Positions 1 through 9,670 of a stretch of 33,502 nucleotides of DNA are shown one piece after another. The notes beneath the pieces were generated by a model. It worked only from the letters and a program-made list of their open reading frames with translations. It had not been told where the DNA came from and searched no databases. Numbering within the stretch: position 1 is the stretch's first letter; every line of letters begins with the position of its first letter. Source of the DNA: Flavobacterium tructae (GTDB lineage: Bacteria; Bacteroidota; Bacteroidia; Flavobacteriales; Flavobacteriaceae); NCBI RefSeq assembly GCF_002217475.1, contig NZ_MUHH01000060.1, forward strand, positions 1 to 33,502, written 5' to 3'. The position numbers and the translations under genes were made by a program.

Positions 1-175
1 TCCGCTTTTACAAGCTTTTTGCAAACTTATTTTTAATCTTTTTCGAAACTTTCTCCTAACACTCTGATAACACCTCTTTTACAGAATAAACTGTTTTCAA
101 ATTTGAAAGATTTTTCTTTACTCAAATGAAACTCTTAGATACAAAGCCCTGTTTTTACTGGTTTCTTTTTAATCT

Positions 176-198
176 CGCAAAGTCGCAAAGGCGCAAAG
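176..198. repeat. CGCAAAG array, 8-bp period, three units
   Basis: CGCAAAG starts at 176, 184 and 192, each exactly 8 bp after the last. I recall similar CGCAAAG / CTTTGCG strings between genes of other flavobacteria, but I could not search for them here. Confidence 0.7.
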
Positions 199-240
199 TT
201 TTTGTTTTTCTTGTCTTATTTCCTTTGAAACCCCATACCC

Positions 241-312
241 TAGCCCCGATAGTAGTGGAAATCCTTTTGATTTTTCCTTTAAAAAGCAAAAGATTGAAGC
301 GGATAGCGGGAT
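241..312. repeat. Imperfect inverted intergenic element
   Basis: The left side carries CCCCGATAG and AATCCTTTTG; the right side carries CAAAAGATT and ATAGCGGG. These are partly complementary, giving an imperfect long hairpin with an A/T-rich centre. It looks like a dispersed flavobacterial intergenic element or a structured RNA remnant. No protein or RNA family is assigned. Confidence 0.4.
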
Positions 313-315
313 AAA

Positions 316-450
316 GCTTCGACTTCGCTCAGCTGGACAAAAAAACTACTCTTATATATAGTATAGAATCTCAAATTACAAACCTGATGGCTTCGACTTC
401 GCTCAGCCGGACAGAAACTGCTTTTCTTGCATTTTCGCTCAGCCCGACAG
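316..450. repeat. Three direct copies of a TTCGCTCAGC element
   Basis: GCTTCGACTTCGCTCAGC followed by YGGACA occurs at 316-339 and 390-413. A third, shortened copy keeps TTCGCTCAGC and CCGACAGAA at 434-452. The shared core starts at 324, 398 and 434. The copies are direct repeats separated by unrelated A/T-rich DNA. Confidence 0.7.
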
Positions 451-472
451 AATCACCCCTTATATAGGTAGT

Positions 473-511
473 AAAAAACAAACCCGACAGGTTTTGAAAA
501 CCTGTCGGGTT
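473..511 (-). terminator. Intrinsic terminator of the protease gene (recurring palindrome, copy 1)
   Basis: The 15-bp arms 481-495 and 497-511 are perfectly complementary around one base. On the minus strand the stem is followed by TTTGTTTTTT, and it begins 35 bases after the stop codon of the 2299-residue gene. The same stem core recurs at 20271-20303 and 33451-33483. Confidence 0.85.
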
Positions 512-546
512 GTAAATTGCTAATTACCTAGAACTAGTCTGCGAAA

Positions 547-3500
547 TTATCTAATGATTAATTTTTCTATAGATGTATTCCCATCCTGTTCTACTCTTAT
601 TAAATACACACCGCTTGGCAAGCCTAAAACATTCAATTCTGTTTTTTCTGTTTGAACAGAAAGTATTTTCTTTCCTGTCATATCAGATATCACAATGTTT
701 TTAGGACTACTTGAAGCTGATTGTATGTGAACCTTACCTTCGGTAACCGGATTTGGATATAATACAAAACCTTCAATAGCATTAGTTGGTAGCCCCAATG
801 TACATGTTGTACTTGATACATTTACTGTACGTGTTACTGTAGCTTGATTTTGTAATGCATCTTTTACCGTATATGTTATTACATATTGTCCCGGAGTATT
901 TACATCAACAGTACCTGAAACGATAACCGAAGAAGTAATATCTGCATTTGTATTATCTACAGCTGTATAACCTGGATCTGTGTACACACAACCTTTATCA
1001 ATTGAAATGACTGCATTACCTAAAAGTGTAATTGTAGGTTTAGCCGATTCAATTGTCAACGTCCAATACTCAATATTTCCGCTTTGTGCCAATACATTAT
1101 AAGATACCGGTCCGGTATAATTTAATGTTGTCACTCCACTAGTCTGAATATAAGTCCCGATACGTAATGTAGCAAAATCAGAAACCTGAACATTAGGTAC
1201 TAAAGCGCTTAAATTAGCATTATTGTTTACCTGAACTTTTACCGTTTTAGCTACAGGATCAATAACACTTGTTCCTACCTGATTAGCTACTGAATAAGAC
1301 AAGATACCAGCTTTCGTATTTTTTGCATTAATATCTACCGTATAGTTAGTTTGTGATTGCTTATTCTCTGAAACAACTGTTACTAAGAAACTATTGCGGT
1401 AATCTGAAGCAGTTACTTTAGAATTAAGCTGTTTTACACCGTCAACATAAAGCTCGGCACCTGGCGAAACAGCAAAATCTGCAACTAGGCTTGAAACATT
1501 ATAACCGAACGGTACTGTTTTAGTAGCGTTATTTCCAACAATATCTGTGTAAATTTCCTGTGGTAAACCTGGATTCGAAACTGTTTTAAAATCATAAGAA
1601 AGTAATTTACTTTCATTACTTAAACCAGTAACTACTTTCACAGTATAAGTTTCGGTAATTCCGGTATTAAAACCAACGCCTTCTACTGTTAAAGTAATTG
1701 GATTGGTATAATCGTTTGGCGTCACTCCGTTCACTTGTGTTACACCACCAATTTTTGCAATACTTTTCATTCCTAAAGTATAGTTGGCAATTGCATTTGT
1801 AATATCTGACCCATTGTTTAATATTACAGTAAACGTTTTGGTAGGTGCATCATAACTTGTTGATAATTGATTTACAAAATCTATCTTTTGCAATAGAACT
1901 GGTACATTCCAGAATTTACCATCGCCTAAACCATTAGTATCAGCATTGGTTACAACAGCAGTGTTGTCATTTATCGTACTATCAAAAACGAACGGTTTGT
2001 CACCTTCTGAAAAACTGTAATACGCTAATAATCCTGGTTCATTTCCGATGTATTTCGTCGTTGAATTTGCAGCAATTGTTGCCTGATTACGAACTCCTGA
2101 CCAAATACGAACTTCATCAATATTACCATTTAAACCACGAGCTAGTCCTGTATTATTACCTACATAAGCAGGTGCGCTAGCATTTGAGCTTGCTGCCCCA
2201 GCAGTACCTGTACTGGTATAAGGAACCGAAACTCCATCAATATAAACTGTATACACGAAAGCCGGACTTACCGTATAAGCGATGTGATGCCATGTATTTT
2301 GTTTAATGGTATTTACTCCTGTATTAATTACGTATGATCCCGTAGCAGTAGTAATAGAAATAACTAAACTATTTTCCTTATACAAACTCAAACTATTATT
2401 AGTATGAATAAACACTAACGCTGTACTCTTATCTAAAAGTCTTGCAAAAGTTGTAGGTTGTTTTTGATTTACCCAAAGCTCATAAGTATAATTACTAGTA
2501 AGATTCAATGCCGGTGTAGCGTCTATTTTGATAAAGTCATTTACTCCATCAAAAGTTCCAGTCACATTTACAGGATGATTTGCAGCATGCGAAAGACTTA
2601 TTGACTTAGCATCATTTAAAGGATCGGTATCCCCTGACAGTTTAGTGTAAACCTGAATTGTATAATCACCAGGTGCTCCTAAATCTGCTTTAGTAGTAAA
2701 TGCAATAGGAGCTGTTCCTCCTGCCGGAATTGAAGTTGTCTGATTTTGAACTACTTCAGCTCCTCCATTAATCTTGTAAGCAACCGGGAAATTATTAATA
2801 GCTACTGTTGAATAATTACGAATTACAGCTGAAACTGTCACAGGAGCATTACCTGGTTTAATTGGTGCTGAAATTGCATCAATACTAGCATCGGCAGCTG
2901 TAAAAGGTAGTACGTTAATAGTGTACTCCTCTACTTCAAAATCACTTCTTGAACTTGTTAATCCATCAAAAGTTGGCCCAAGATTCACATTGAAATATTC
3001 TGAAGGTGAACGGAACATATGCAGAACACGCATTAATTTCTCGCCAGAAGTCGTGTTAGCCGGAATAGTAAATCCTCCTGCTAATGTAGCATTATGTCTA
3101 AAATAATGTGTACTTGTTGTTGATGGTATAGCAGGTGCCGCAGAAGTTGGAGTAGTGTTTACCCAAAAATTCCCTGCATAAAATTCATCTGTCAGATTAC
3201 CATCTCCATTCAAGTCAATAACAACCATTGTGAAAACTCCCGTTGCAGTTGCTGACAAGTCTCTGGTTATTGGTGTTTCGGTTTTTGTAATTGTTGCTTC
3301 TGGCTGATAAGTAAAGCCAGCATAAACCGGAATTTTTATGTTTTTAAAATCTGAATACGCTGTAGTTCCAGAATTATTAACCACATCATTCCATTTGAAG
3401 CGTGAAATTGCATATCCATTTGTATTGGTGTGAACCGGTAATTCGTTTTTATTGTACACTACTTTTTCGACTGCATCGTTAGCTGCATTTGCATCCGGCA

Positions 3501-6500
3501 AATCAGCTCCCGCCTTGATAGTATAAGTAGCATCTACAACTGATAGATCTGCTTTAGTTGCAAAAGTGAAATTTACAGTAGTATTAGCTCCTATACTTGG
3601 AACAGTTTCTGTAACTTTTGCTCCTCCGTTTACCTGATAAAATACCGGATGATTGGTCAAAGCAGTCGTTCCTAAATTACTAACTCTAATAGTCACATTG
3701 TGTGCATTAGTCTTTTTCCCTAAAACTTCAGGTGTAGTGATTGAAACTACAGATACATCTGTTACTGTTGGTTTCACTACACATTCTATATCAGCAATCC
3801 ATCCTAATTCATTTGTATTACTGTCTGAAGTAAATCTAAAAGTCAACTCTCCTCCTGCAGCTGTTGACGTTAATGAAGGAGGTAAGGTATTTCCTGTAAA
3901 GGTACCTAATAAAGGAGCAGATGTAGTTGTTCCGTTGTACACATATAAGTAGTCATAATCCTGCTCAACATTAAAAGCAGAAAAAGTTACCTTAATACTA
4001 TTTCCAGCTGTTGCAGGTTTAAAAGTAATAGTTTGCGAAAGATTATCTCCATAATTTGCATAACGCGAACCACTATCTGTAAATGTCGCTGCACAAGTAG
4101 ATACCGGAGTAGCTCCGCCCATTAAAACATCAGTTCCTGTGTTACGAACACTTCCCACTAACGTATTATTATCCACAACTGTATCACCTGTATAATTTAC
4201 ATTTCCAACTACTTTATAAAGTTTTGGTGTTGAAAAATCTGCTTTTTGCACAAAATCATAAGATGCTTCGGTAAAAGGATTAATTGGTCCCGGAATAGTT
4301 TCAATCACTTCTGCTCCACTATCAATTTTATAAGAAACTGGCACATTGCTTACCGCAACAGGAGAGTGATTGAATACTTTTACTTTTACAGTTTCACTGG
4401 CTGTAATTCCTGCATTTGGAGTTAATGAAGTTAATTCAACATCCGTCGCAGTTGCCTCAAAAATGGAAACATTATCAATAAAAACAGAATTGTAAACGTT
4501 ATCATTCGCTATTACTTGCACATCGTTATCCATAACCGATTCAAAAGCTACGCTAAAGATAGTTCCCGCATAAGCCGATAAATCGTATAATAACTCTGTA
4601 TTACCAGACGTAGCTGTTCCACCGTAAACACCAATGTTTTCGTAACTATTCACTGGATTACCATTTACAACAAGTCTAAAGAAGTTTTTGTTTGGTAGTG
4701 GTGAAGCACCAACTGTAGTCCAGATTAAATTAAATTTAAGTCCAATTGTTTTACCTGTCAGACTTGTAGCGTCGATATCACAAAATGAAACTTTCTTAAC
4801 AAAATTAGAGTTGTTAGCAAAAGCATTTGCCGATGTACTTGCTGCCCAAGGAGAAGCTGATACATCACCTGATCCGGCCATTTTTGCTCCGTCTACAAAA
4901 TCTGCATTAATATACTCATACTTTACTAAACCTGTTGTTCCTTTAGAAAATACATAATTTGCAGCTTTTCTGGAATTAAAATTCTCTGTAAAAGGAAGAG
5001 TCGCAGCACTAACTACAGCTTTAGAAACCGGCTCAACGTTTACGGCTCTTACTCTTTCGGAAACAATTCCTGTTGCGATATCAATGGATCTTACTGAAAA
5101 CCAGTTATCTTCTCCAACTGATACTGCAAAAGTATAAGTAGGATCAGTTACTGTTGCGACAACATCAAACTTGTATCCATTCATTTTTAGCACTTCATAC
5201 TTTGCTCCCGGAATTGGATCCCAATCCATTTTATAAGACGAAACACCACATGCTGATGGCGCTATCACTAAATTTTTAGGCTCTGTAATAATATTAAACA
5301 CCTCTCTTGAAGTATCTACTTTTGAACCTGCAATTACTCTTATTTTTGCATTAGCTACAATTCCAGCAGGAACTTTCCAAGCAAAATTTCTCGCAGCAGA
5401 AGGAACATCTTTTGCTATGACCTGATAGTTAATCCCTCCATCAACAGAATATTCGATTGTAAAAGGTTTTGCTTCTCCTTCATAATCCCAACGAATATAC
5501 TCTGTAGTATCTGTGTTAAATTTCTCTCCTCCAATAGGATAAGTTAAAACTAATTCAGGAGCAACTAAATCATACACCACAGAAAATTCTTGTGTACCAA
5601 TAGGCACTCTAGTACCGCTAACGATAATTTTATAAGTTCCTGCAGCAGGGTTATCCAAAGTGATTTGTTCAATATTATTTAAATTGTCCACTCCGCGTAC
5701 CGCATTAGCATTTGGTGTTGTAGCATTTAAAACCCAAGGCAAAGTGGTTACACCGTCTTTTACAATTTTCACATCCAGATCGTTCACCAAAACAGAAGAG
5801 GCTCCTGGTGTTCCCTGCAAATCTGTGTAAGCAAGTAACACTTTTAAAGTCACTAATCCTGCCGGTACAACAATTTCTTTCTCATAGCTTTGACCGTTAG
5901 CTACTGTGTTAGAATAAAATGTTTTGTTATCTAAAGCTCTAACAGCTCTAAGACCATTTAGATTTCCGAAACCATATTTATAGTCAGGACCAGGATTTCC
6001 AGCGTCTTTAGAAGTTCCTGTCACTAAGGCCTTCATTAAAGATGCTAATGGTTTTGTCCCGTAAATATTCTTGTATCTTTCATACAATAAAGCAACTGTA
6101 CCTGTAGTTCCAGGAGTAGCCATCGAGGTACCACTCATGATCTGGTACGAATTACTATAATCTAATGAATACACATTTGTACCTACAGCAGCAATTTGAG
6201 GAACCAAACGTCCATCGATAGTTGGTCCAAAACTACTATAAGAACTGATTAAATCATCAGGATTATTTGCCGCTACGTGTAGTGCATTTTTTGAATTTTT
6301 TGTTGATGTGTTAAATCCGCTAGGGTATGCTGTTTGTGCATTTCCATTCGAATAAATATTCAAAAGATAAGGAAATGTTACAGTAACATTATCGTCACCA
6401 CGATCTCCGGTATCGTATCTTCTGGTATTATAACCTGAAGTTAAATTTACTCCATACGAATTTGATGTTAATTCAATACCATCTTCATTCGCGGCTTTCA

Positions 6501-7446
6501 CTCTTTCTTGCTGAACGCTTAAACCGTTAGACTGAGTATTAAAATTCCAACCGTACATTTGTACTTCCGGAGCCATACCTCTTGCCTTAGGATCCAATAA
6601 ACCAGCACCGCCAATAGTACCTGAAACGTGATCTCCATGTGAAGAATTTGATTCGTATTCTCTATTGATAACTCTACCAGTGTGATCTTTGTGAGGTTCA
6701 AGGTTACCATCCCAAACACCAATTTTCACCCCTTTACCGGTTAATCCATAACCAAGACCAGGAATAGTAGATCCCAAAACATTTGCTTTATGCGAAGTTA
6801 CACCCGGCTTATTATCGCTTTCTACAGGTGGAGCAACCAACTCAATGTTTTGTACCCAATTGAATTTCGCTACCTCTTCTAATTTTTCTTTGGAGGCCTG
6901 GATATAAATTTCATTAAACGCTGTATCGTTATTACTGTTTTTTAAAAACAAGCCTGCTAAGTCCTGCTCAACACGCTTACGATCAACGCCTTTAAAATAG
7001 CTCACAACAACTTTAATTCCGTTACCACCTGCTGCAGCATAATCCGGGATAGCGTTATCCACAATCATAGGATCCAATTTATATTTCGGATCGACTGCAA
7101 TCACTGCTCTTATGTTATCAGAAACACTGCTTTTGTTATAAAACTCAGGAGCAATTTCTACATAATAAGCGTTATTCGATAAATAACTAAGTAAAGTTAT
7201 TCCTTGTGTTTTCAACTTTTGTTGTTCTTCCACAGAAGGAATTTTTGTAAACTGCAGCAAAGTATACTCTGTTTTCAGGCTCTGCTTAGCTGTGCTTTTT
7301 TTGTCTTTAAACTGCTGTTTAAAATTTGAAGTAGTTGTGATTTTGTTTCCATTTAAAGAAATTACAAAATCACTTTCTGATGTCTTCTGCGACCAAATGG
7401 GAATGGCCACTAATAACACCAATAGTGTAAGTAGTTTTAATCTCAT
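547..7446 (-). CDS. Giant secreted S8 subtilisin-like protease with adhesion-type modules and a T9SS type A sorting domain
   Basis: Predicted cell-surface or extracellular serine endopeptidase of 2299 residues. A signal peptide (1-20) is followed by a prodomain-like region to about 220 and an S8 domain at about 225-510. The triad is Asp246 (VWDG), His270 (HGDHVSG) and Ser441 (GTSMATP), with Asn394/395 in the oxyanion region. A KP-43-like jelly-roll segment follows (about 525-640). Further on are three CARDB-like beta modules (about 997-1100, 1225-1335, 1515-1620), with a CUB-like domain (1110-1225) after the first and a GEVED-like domain (1400-1512) after the second. A LamG-like domain (1629-1825), DUF5018-like sandwiches (1830-2130), a DUF5011-like Ig domain (2135-2210) and a C-terminal T9SS sorting domain (about 2220-2299, YPNPV to KLIIR) complete it. 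Domain limits are estimates. Protease class and T9SS export are secure; the substrate is unknown. Confidence 0.92.
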   Translation of the reverse strand: MRLKLLTLLVLLVAIPIWSQKTSESDFVISLNGNKITTTSNFKQQFKDKKSTAKQSLKTEYTLLQFTKIPSVEEQQKLKTQGITLLSYLSNNAYYVEIAPEFYNKSSVSDNIRAVIAVDPKYKLDPMIVDNAIPDYAAAGGNGIKVVVSYFKGVDRKRVEQDLAGLFLKNSNNDTAFNEIYIQASKEKLEEVAKFNWVQNIELVAPPVESDNKPGVTSHKANVLGSTIPGLGYGLTGKGVKIGVWDGNLEPHKDHTGRVINREYESNSSHGDHVSGTIGGAGLLDPKARGMAPEVQMYGWNFNTQSNGLSVQQERVKAANEDGIELTSNSYGVNLTSGYNTRRYDTGDRGDDNVTVTFPYLLNIYSNGNAQTAYPSGFNTSTKNSKNALHVAANNPDDLISSYSSFGPTIDGRLVPQIAAVGTNVYSLDYSNSYQIMSGTSMATPGTTGTVALLYERYKNIYGTKPLASLMKALVTGTSKDAGNPGPDYKYGFGNLNGLRAVRALDNKTFYSNTVANGQSYEKEIVVPAGLVTLKVLLAYTDLQGTPGASSVLVNDLDVKIVKDGVTTLPWVLNATTPNANAVRGVDNLNNIEQITLDNPAAGTYKIIVSGTRVPIGTQEFSVVYDLVAPELVLTYPIGGEKFNTDTTEYIRWDYEGEAKPFTIEYSVDGGINYQVIAKDVPSAARNFAWKVPAGIVANAKIRVIAGSKVDTSREVFNIITEPKNLVIAPSACGVSSYKMDWDPIPGAKYEVLKMNGYKFDVVATVTDPTYTFAVSVGEDNWFSVRSIDIATGIVSERVRAVNVEPVSKAVVSAATLPFTENFNSRKAANYVFSKGTTGLVKYEYINADFVDGAKMAGSGDVSASPWAASTSANAFANNSNFVKKVSFCDIDATSLTGKTIGLKFNLIWTTVGASPLPNKNFFRLVVNGNPVNSYENIGVYGGTATSGNTELLYDLSAYAGTIFSVAFESVMDNDVQVIANDNVYNSVFIDNVSIFEATATDVELTSLTPNAGITASETVKVKVFNHSPVAVSNVPVSYKIDSGAEVIETIPGPINPFTEASYDFVQKADFSTPKLYKVVGNVNYTGDTVVDNNTLVGSVRNTGTDVLMGGATPVSTCAATFTDSGSRYANYGDNLSQTITFKPATAGNSIKVTFSAFNVEQDYDYLYVYNGTTTSAPLLGTFTGNTLPPSLTSTAAGGELTFRFTSDSNTNELGWIADIECVVKPTVTDVSVVSITTPEVLGKKTNAHNVTIRVSNLGTTALTNHPVFYQVNGGAKVTETVPSIGANTTVNFTFATKADLSVVDATYTIKAGADLPDANAANDAVEKVVYNKNELPVHTNTNGYAISRFKWNDVVNNSGTTAYSDFKNIKIPVYAGFTYQPEATITKTETPITRDLSATATGVFTMVVIDLNGDGNLTDEFYAGNFWVNTTPTSAAPAIPSTTSTHYFRHNATLAGGFTIPANTTSGEKLMRVLHMFRSPSEYFNVNLGPTFDGLTSSRSDFEVEEYTINVLPFTAADASIDAISAPIKPGNAPVTVSAVIRNYSTVAINNFPVAYKINGGAEVVQNQTTSIPAGGTAPIAFTTKADLGAPGDYTIQVYTKLSGDTDPLNDAKSISLSHAANHPVNVTGTFDGVNDFIKIDATPALNLTSNYTYELWVNQKQPTTFARLLDKSTALVFIHTNNSLSLYKENSLVISITTATGSYVINTGVNTIKQNTWHHIAYTVSPAFVYTVYIDGVSVPYTSTGTAGAASSNASAPAYVGNNTGLARGLNGNIDEVRIWSGVRNQATIAANSTTKYIGNEPGLLAYYSFSEGDKPFVFDSTINDNTAVVTNADTNGLGDGKFWNVPVLLQKIDFVNQLSTSYDAPTKTFTVILNNGSDITNAIANYTLGMKSIAKIGGVTQVNGVTPNDYTNPITLTVEGVGFNTGITETYTVKVVTGLSNESKLLSYDFKTVSNPGLPQEIYTDIVGNNATKTVPFGYNVSSLVADFAVSPGAELYVDGVKQLNSKVTASDYRNSFLVTVVSENKQSQTNYTVDINAKNTKAGILSYSVANQVGTSVIDPVAKTVKVQVNNNANLSALVPNVQVSDFATLRIGTYIQTSGVTTLNYTGPVSYNVLAQSGNIEYWTLTIESAKPTITLLGNAVISIDKGCVYTDPGYTAVDNTNADITSSVIVSGTVDVNTPGQYVITYTVKDALQNQATVTRTVNVSSTTCTLGLPTNAIEGFVLYPNPVTEGKVHIQSASSSPKNIVISDMTGKKILSVQTEKTELNVLGLPSGVYLIRVEQDGNTSIEKLIIR

Positions 7447-7753
7447 AAATAAATTGGTTTTTGGTTAACTTAGTGGTTGTTAAGATCGTAAACCTACAAA
7501 TTAAACTATAATTAACAAATTATATTCCCAGTTAATTTGTTAAAAAAACAAAGTAAACATCGTTTAACTACAAAATATATAACAAAAAATACTGATTTTA
7601 CGGGCTATCAGAGAGAAATCTCAGTTAGCAAAAATAAGTAAGTATATTCTCTTAAACCTAAGTTAACCTTGTAATCCAAAACTTAAAACAATAAAAAAAA
7701 ACCTACAGAATTATCTATAGGTCTTTATCAATTATGCTTTAAATAAAATAGTG
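7447..7753. other. 307-bp gap: protease leader and DUF4294 terminator
   Basis: This A/T-rich gap lies upstream of the protease and downstream of the DUF4294 gene. It contains the DUF4294 terminator (7693-7722). A minus-strand TATTTTTG at 7629-7636 matches the -7 consensus but would give a leader of about 180 bases and has no well-spaced -33 box. I therefore cannot place the protease promoter. No gene is seen. Confidence 0.5.
7693..7722 (-). terminator. Intrinsic terminator of the DUF4294 gene
   Basis: On the minus strand ACCTATAGA and TCTGTAGGT form a 9-bp stem with one G-U pair around a TAAT loop, followed directly by eight T. It lies about 30 bases after the stop codon at 7754. Confidence 0.88.
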
Positions 7754-8437
7754 CTATTTTTCGGCTTTAGTCTCTTTTGCTTTTGTTTCCCAATGATTCA
7801 TCAAATCATCATAATTTACAGGATTTGCTGCTTTTTGATTCACGAGTTTTCCGGAATCAAATGCCCTGACCAGAATCGTTTCAATTAAATAATCCTCATT
7901 GGATTCAAATGGCTTGTATTCCATTTTCAGACTAATGTCGAATAGACTTGCCGTTGTATTGGATACAAAAGCTTTAAAACCACTTTTTAAGGTTTTGATT
8001 AATTCATAGGTCGTTATTCCGGTCTGCCTGTGAACAAGCTTGACTAAAATCTGTCCTTGTTTACGGGAAAGTTTTTTAAGCCTTGCTTCAAATTCGTTAT
8101 TGAGATAATCTTCTACAATCTTAAAGTATTTTTTCTTTTCGCGGTTGGTTTTCAAGCGCGCCATTCCGTTATTCAACGCTGTTAATCGATCAGCTGCAAG
8201 TCTTGCATACGGGTATACTTTGTAAACACGGTTTTGAAGAATCGCAAATTGTTTTTGTGCTTCGGGATCCAGCTTTTCTTTCGAAATAATAATTTCGGGC
8301 AGTTCAATCGTGTCATTCAAAATAGAATCCTGTTCCGTTAATATGTAACCCATTTGCTCATTCTCTTTCGGTTTCACCTGAGCCTGACTTGTTAACGAAA
8401 TCAATATAAAAAATAAAATAGGGGCAGTAAATCTCAT
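7754..8437 (-). CDS. DUF4294 domain protein, exported
   Basis: A 227-residue protein counted from the ATG at 8435-8437. An upstream in-frame ATG at 8506 is less likely, because the inner start begins directly with a signal peptide (MRFTAPILFF through SQAQ) and a -7-like box at 8488-8495 would start transcription downstream of the longer start. The mature part is a charged, mostly helical domain rich in Lys and Arg, typical of the Bacteroidota family DUF4294, whose function is not known to me. The protein is probably periplasmic. The gene is divergent from the M42 aminopeptidase with only 81 bp between the start codons, so they may share control. Confidence 0.8.
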   Translation of the reverse strand: MRFTAPILFFILISLTSQAQVKPKENEQMGYILTEQDSILNDTIELPEIIISKEKLDPEAQKQFAILQNRVYKVYPYARLAADRLTALNNGMARLKTNREKKKYFKIVEDYLNNEFEARLKKLSRKQGQILVKLVHRQTGITTYELIKTLKSGFKAFVSNTTASLFDISLKMEYKPFESNEDYLIETILVRAFDSGKLVNQKAANPVNYDDLMNHWETKAKETKAEK

Positions 8438-8487
8438 CGAGTCATAATTTAAATGTAAAATTATATATTTATATACAACTCTGATAC

Positions 8488-8495
8488 CAAATTTA
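8488..8495 (-). promoter_or_regulatory. Candidate -7 box for the DUF4294 gene
   Basis: TAAATTTG on the minus strand matches TAnnTTTG, the -7 consensus of Bacteroidota primary sigma factors. Transcription would start near 8481, about 44 bases before the chosen start codon. No TTTG lies at the expected -33 distance. Confidence 0.35.
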
Positions 8496-8518
8496 TAAAT
8501 TAGCAAAAAAATATTTTT

Positions 8519-9607
8519 ATGAGCACAAAATCAATCTTAAATGATACCTCAATTGCTTTCCTGGAAAGCTATCTCAATAATGCCTCCCCTACGGGCTACG
8601 AAAGCGAAGGGCAAAAACTTTGGATGAATTATCTAAAACCTTACGTAGACACTTTTATTACGGATACTTACGGAACGGCTGTGGGAGTTATTAACCCCGA
8701 TGCTCCATTCAAGGTAGTTATTGAAGGTCATGCCGATGAAATTTCATGGTATGTTAATTATATCACCGATGACGGTTTATTATACGTAATCAGAAATGGT
8801 GGTTCCGATCATCTGATTGCACCTTCAAAGAGAGTTCACATTCATACTAAAAAAGGAATTGTAAAAGGCGTTTTCGGATGGCCAGCCATTCATACCCGTT
8901 TACGTGACAAGGAAGAAACTCCAAAAATTAGTAACATATTTATCGATTTAGGTTGTGAAACCAAAGAGCAGGTTGAGGCATTGGGTGTTCACGTAGGATG
9001 TGTGATTACGTATCCGGATGAATTTATGATTTTGAACGAAAATAAATTTGTATGCCGTGCGATCGATAACAGAATGGGTGGCTTTATGATTGCCGAAGTA
9101 GCTCGTTTATTAAAAGAAAATAATAAAACACTACCTTTTGGTTTGTATATCGTAAATTCTGTTCAGGAAGAGATTGGTCTACGCGGAGCCGAAATGATTG
9201 CTCAGACCATTAAACCTAATGTGGCTATCGTAACCGATGTTTGCCATGATACTACCACTCCTATGATTGATAAAAAAGTAGAAGGAGATTTAAAAATGGG
9301 GAAAGGGCCCGTAATTGCATATGCCCCGGCCGTTCAAAATAAACTGCGTGATCTTATTGTTGATACTGCCGAAGAGAAAAAAATTCCGTTTCAGCGTCAT
9401 GCAACATCGCGCGCTACCGGAACAGATACCGATGCTTTTGCTTACAGTAATGGCGGTGTGGCTTCAGCATTAATTTCCTTGCCTCTGCGTTATATGCATA
9501 CTACCGTAGAAATGGTACAAAGAGAGGACGTTGAAAATGTGATTCAATTGATTTATGAATCCTTACTGAAAATTGAGAACAACGAAACTTTTTCTTATTT
9601 TAACTAA
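8519..9607 (+). CDS. M42 family metallo-aminopeptidase (FrvX / glutamyl aminopeptidase-like)
   Basis: A cytoplasmic co-catalytic metal aminopeptidase of 362 residues, the normal family length. Members remove N-terminal residues from peptides and form large oligomers. The metal and catalytic residues are all visible: His71 and Asp73 in GHADE, bridging Asp183 in AIDNR, the Glu217-Glu218 pair in VQEEIG, Asp240 in VTDV, and His327 in MHTTVE. There is no signal peptide. It probably acts in peptide turnover; exact specificity cannot be read from the sequence. It is divergent from the DUF4294 gene and is followed by a 163-bp gap of heptamer repeats before the two-component genes. Confidence 0.92.
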   Translation: MSTKSILNDTSIAFLESYLNNASPTGYESEGQKLWMNYLKPYVDTFITDTYGTAVGVINPDAPFKVVIEGHADEISWYVNYITDDGLLYVIRNGGSDHLIAPSKRVHIHTKKGIVKGVFGWPAIHTRLRDKEETPKISNIFIDLGCETKEQVEALGVHVGCVITYPDEFMILNENKFVCRAIDNRMGGFMIAEVARLLKENNKTLPFGLYIVNSVQEEIGLRGAEMIAQTIKPNVAIVTDVCHDTTTPMIDKKVEGDLKMGKGPVIAYAPAVQNKLRDLIVDTAEEKKIPFQRHATSRATGTDTDAFAYSNGGVASALISLPLRYMHTTVEMVQREDVENVIQLIYESLLKIENNETFSYFN

Positions 9608-9610
9608 GTG

Positions 9611-9659
9611 GTGATTAGTTCTTAGTAATTAGCTCTAAGTACCTAGTTCCTTGGTTAAT
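9611..9659. repeat. Degenerate heptamer array of GTnnTTA type
   Basis: From 9611 the sequence divides into seven heptamers, nearly all beginning with GT and several ending in TTA or TAA: GTGATTA, GTTCTTA, then GTAATTA, GCTCTAA, GTACCTA, GTTCCTT and GGTTAAT. It begins three bases after the stop codon of the M42 gene. No coding or terminator function is evident. Confidence 0.6.
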
Positions 9660-9670
9660 AAAAAAATAAA

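Larger units (their letters stand above)
1..546. other. Gene-free region of short interspersed repeats
   Basis: I see no convincing gene here. The only open frame (126-314) runs through repeats and lacks any recognisable protein feature. From left to right the stretch holds a CGCAAAG array (176-198), an imperfect inverted element (241-312), three copies of a TTCGCTCAGC element (316-450), and the terminator palindrome of the protease gene (473-511). The first 120 bases could be flanking sequence of a gene outside the window; I recognise nothing in them. Confidence 0.6.

Noticed and set aside
95..108. 14-bp perfect palindrome TTTCAAATTTGAAA
   Set aside because: In DNA this A/T-rich a 14-bp palindrome is not surprising, and no neighbouring gene start makes it a likely operator.
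126..314. 62-codon open frame in the left repeat region
   Set aside because: It runs through the CGCAAAG array and the inverted element, has no protein family feature and no promoter; it is chance.
3653..4957. Open frames on the plus strand inside the giant protease gene (3653-3952, 4688-4957)
   Set aside because: They are antisense shadows of a well-supported 2299-residue gene and have no recognisable protein character.
8438..8506. Longer start for the DUF4294 gene at 8506
   Set aside because: It adds 23 residues before a clear signal peptide and begins upstream of a plausible -7 box.
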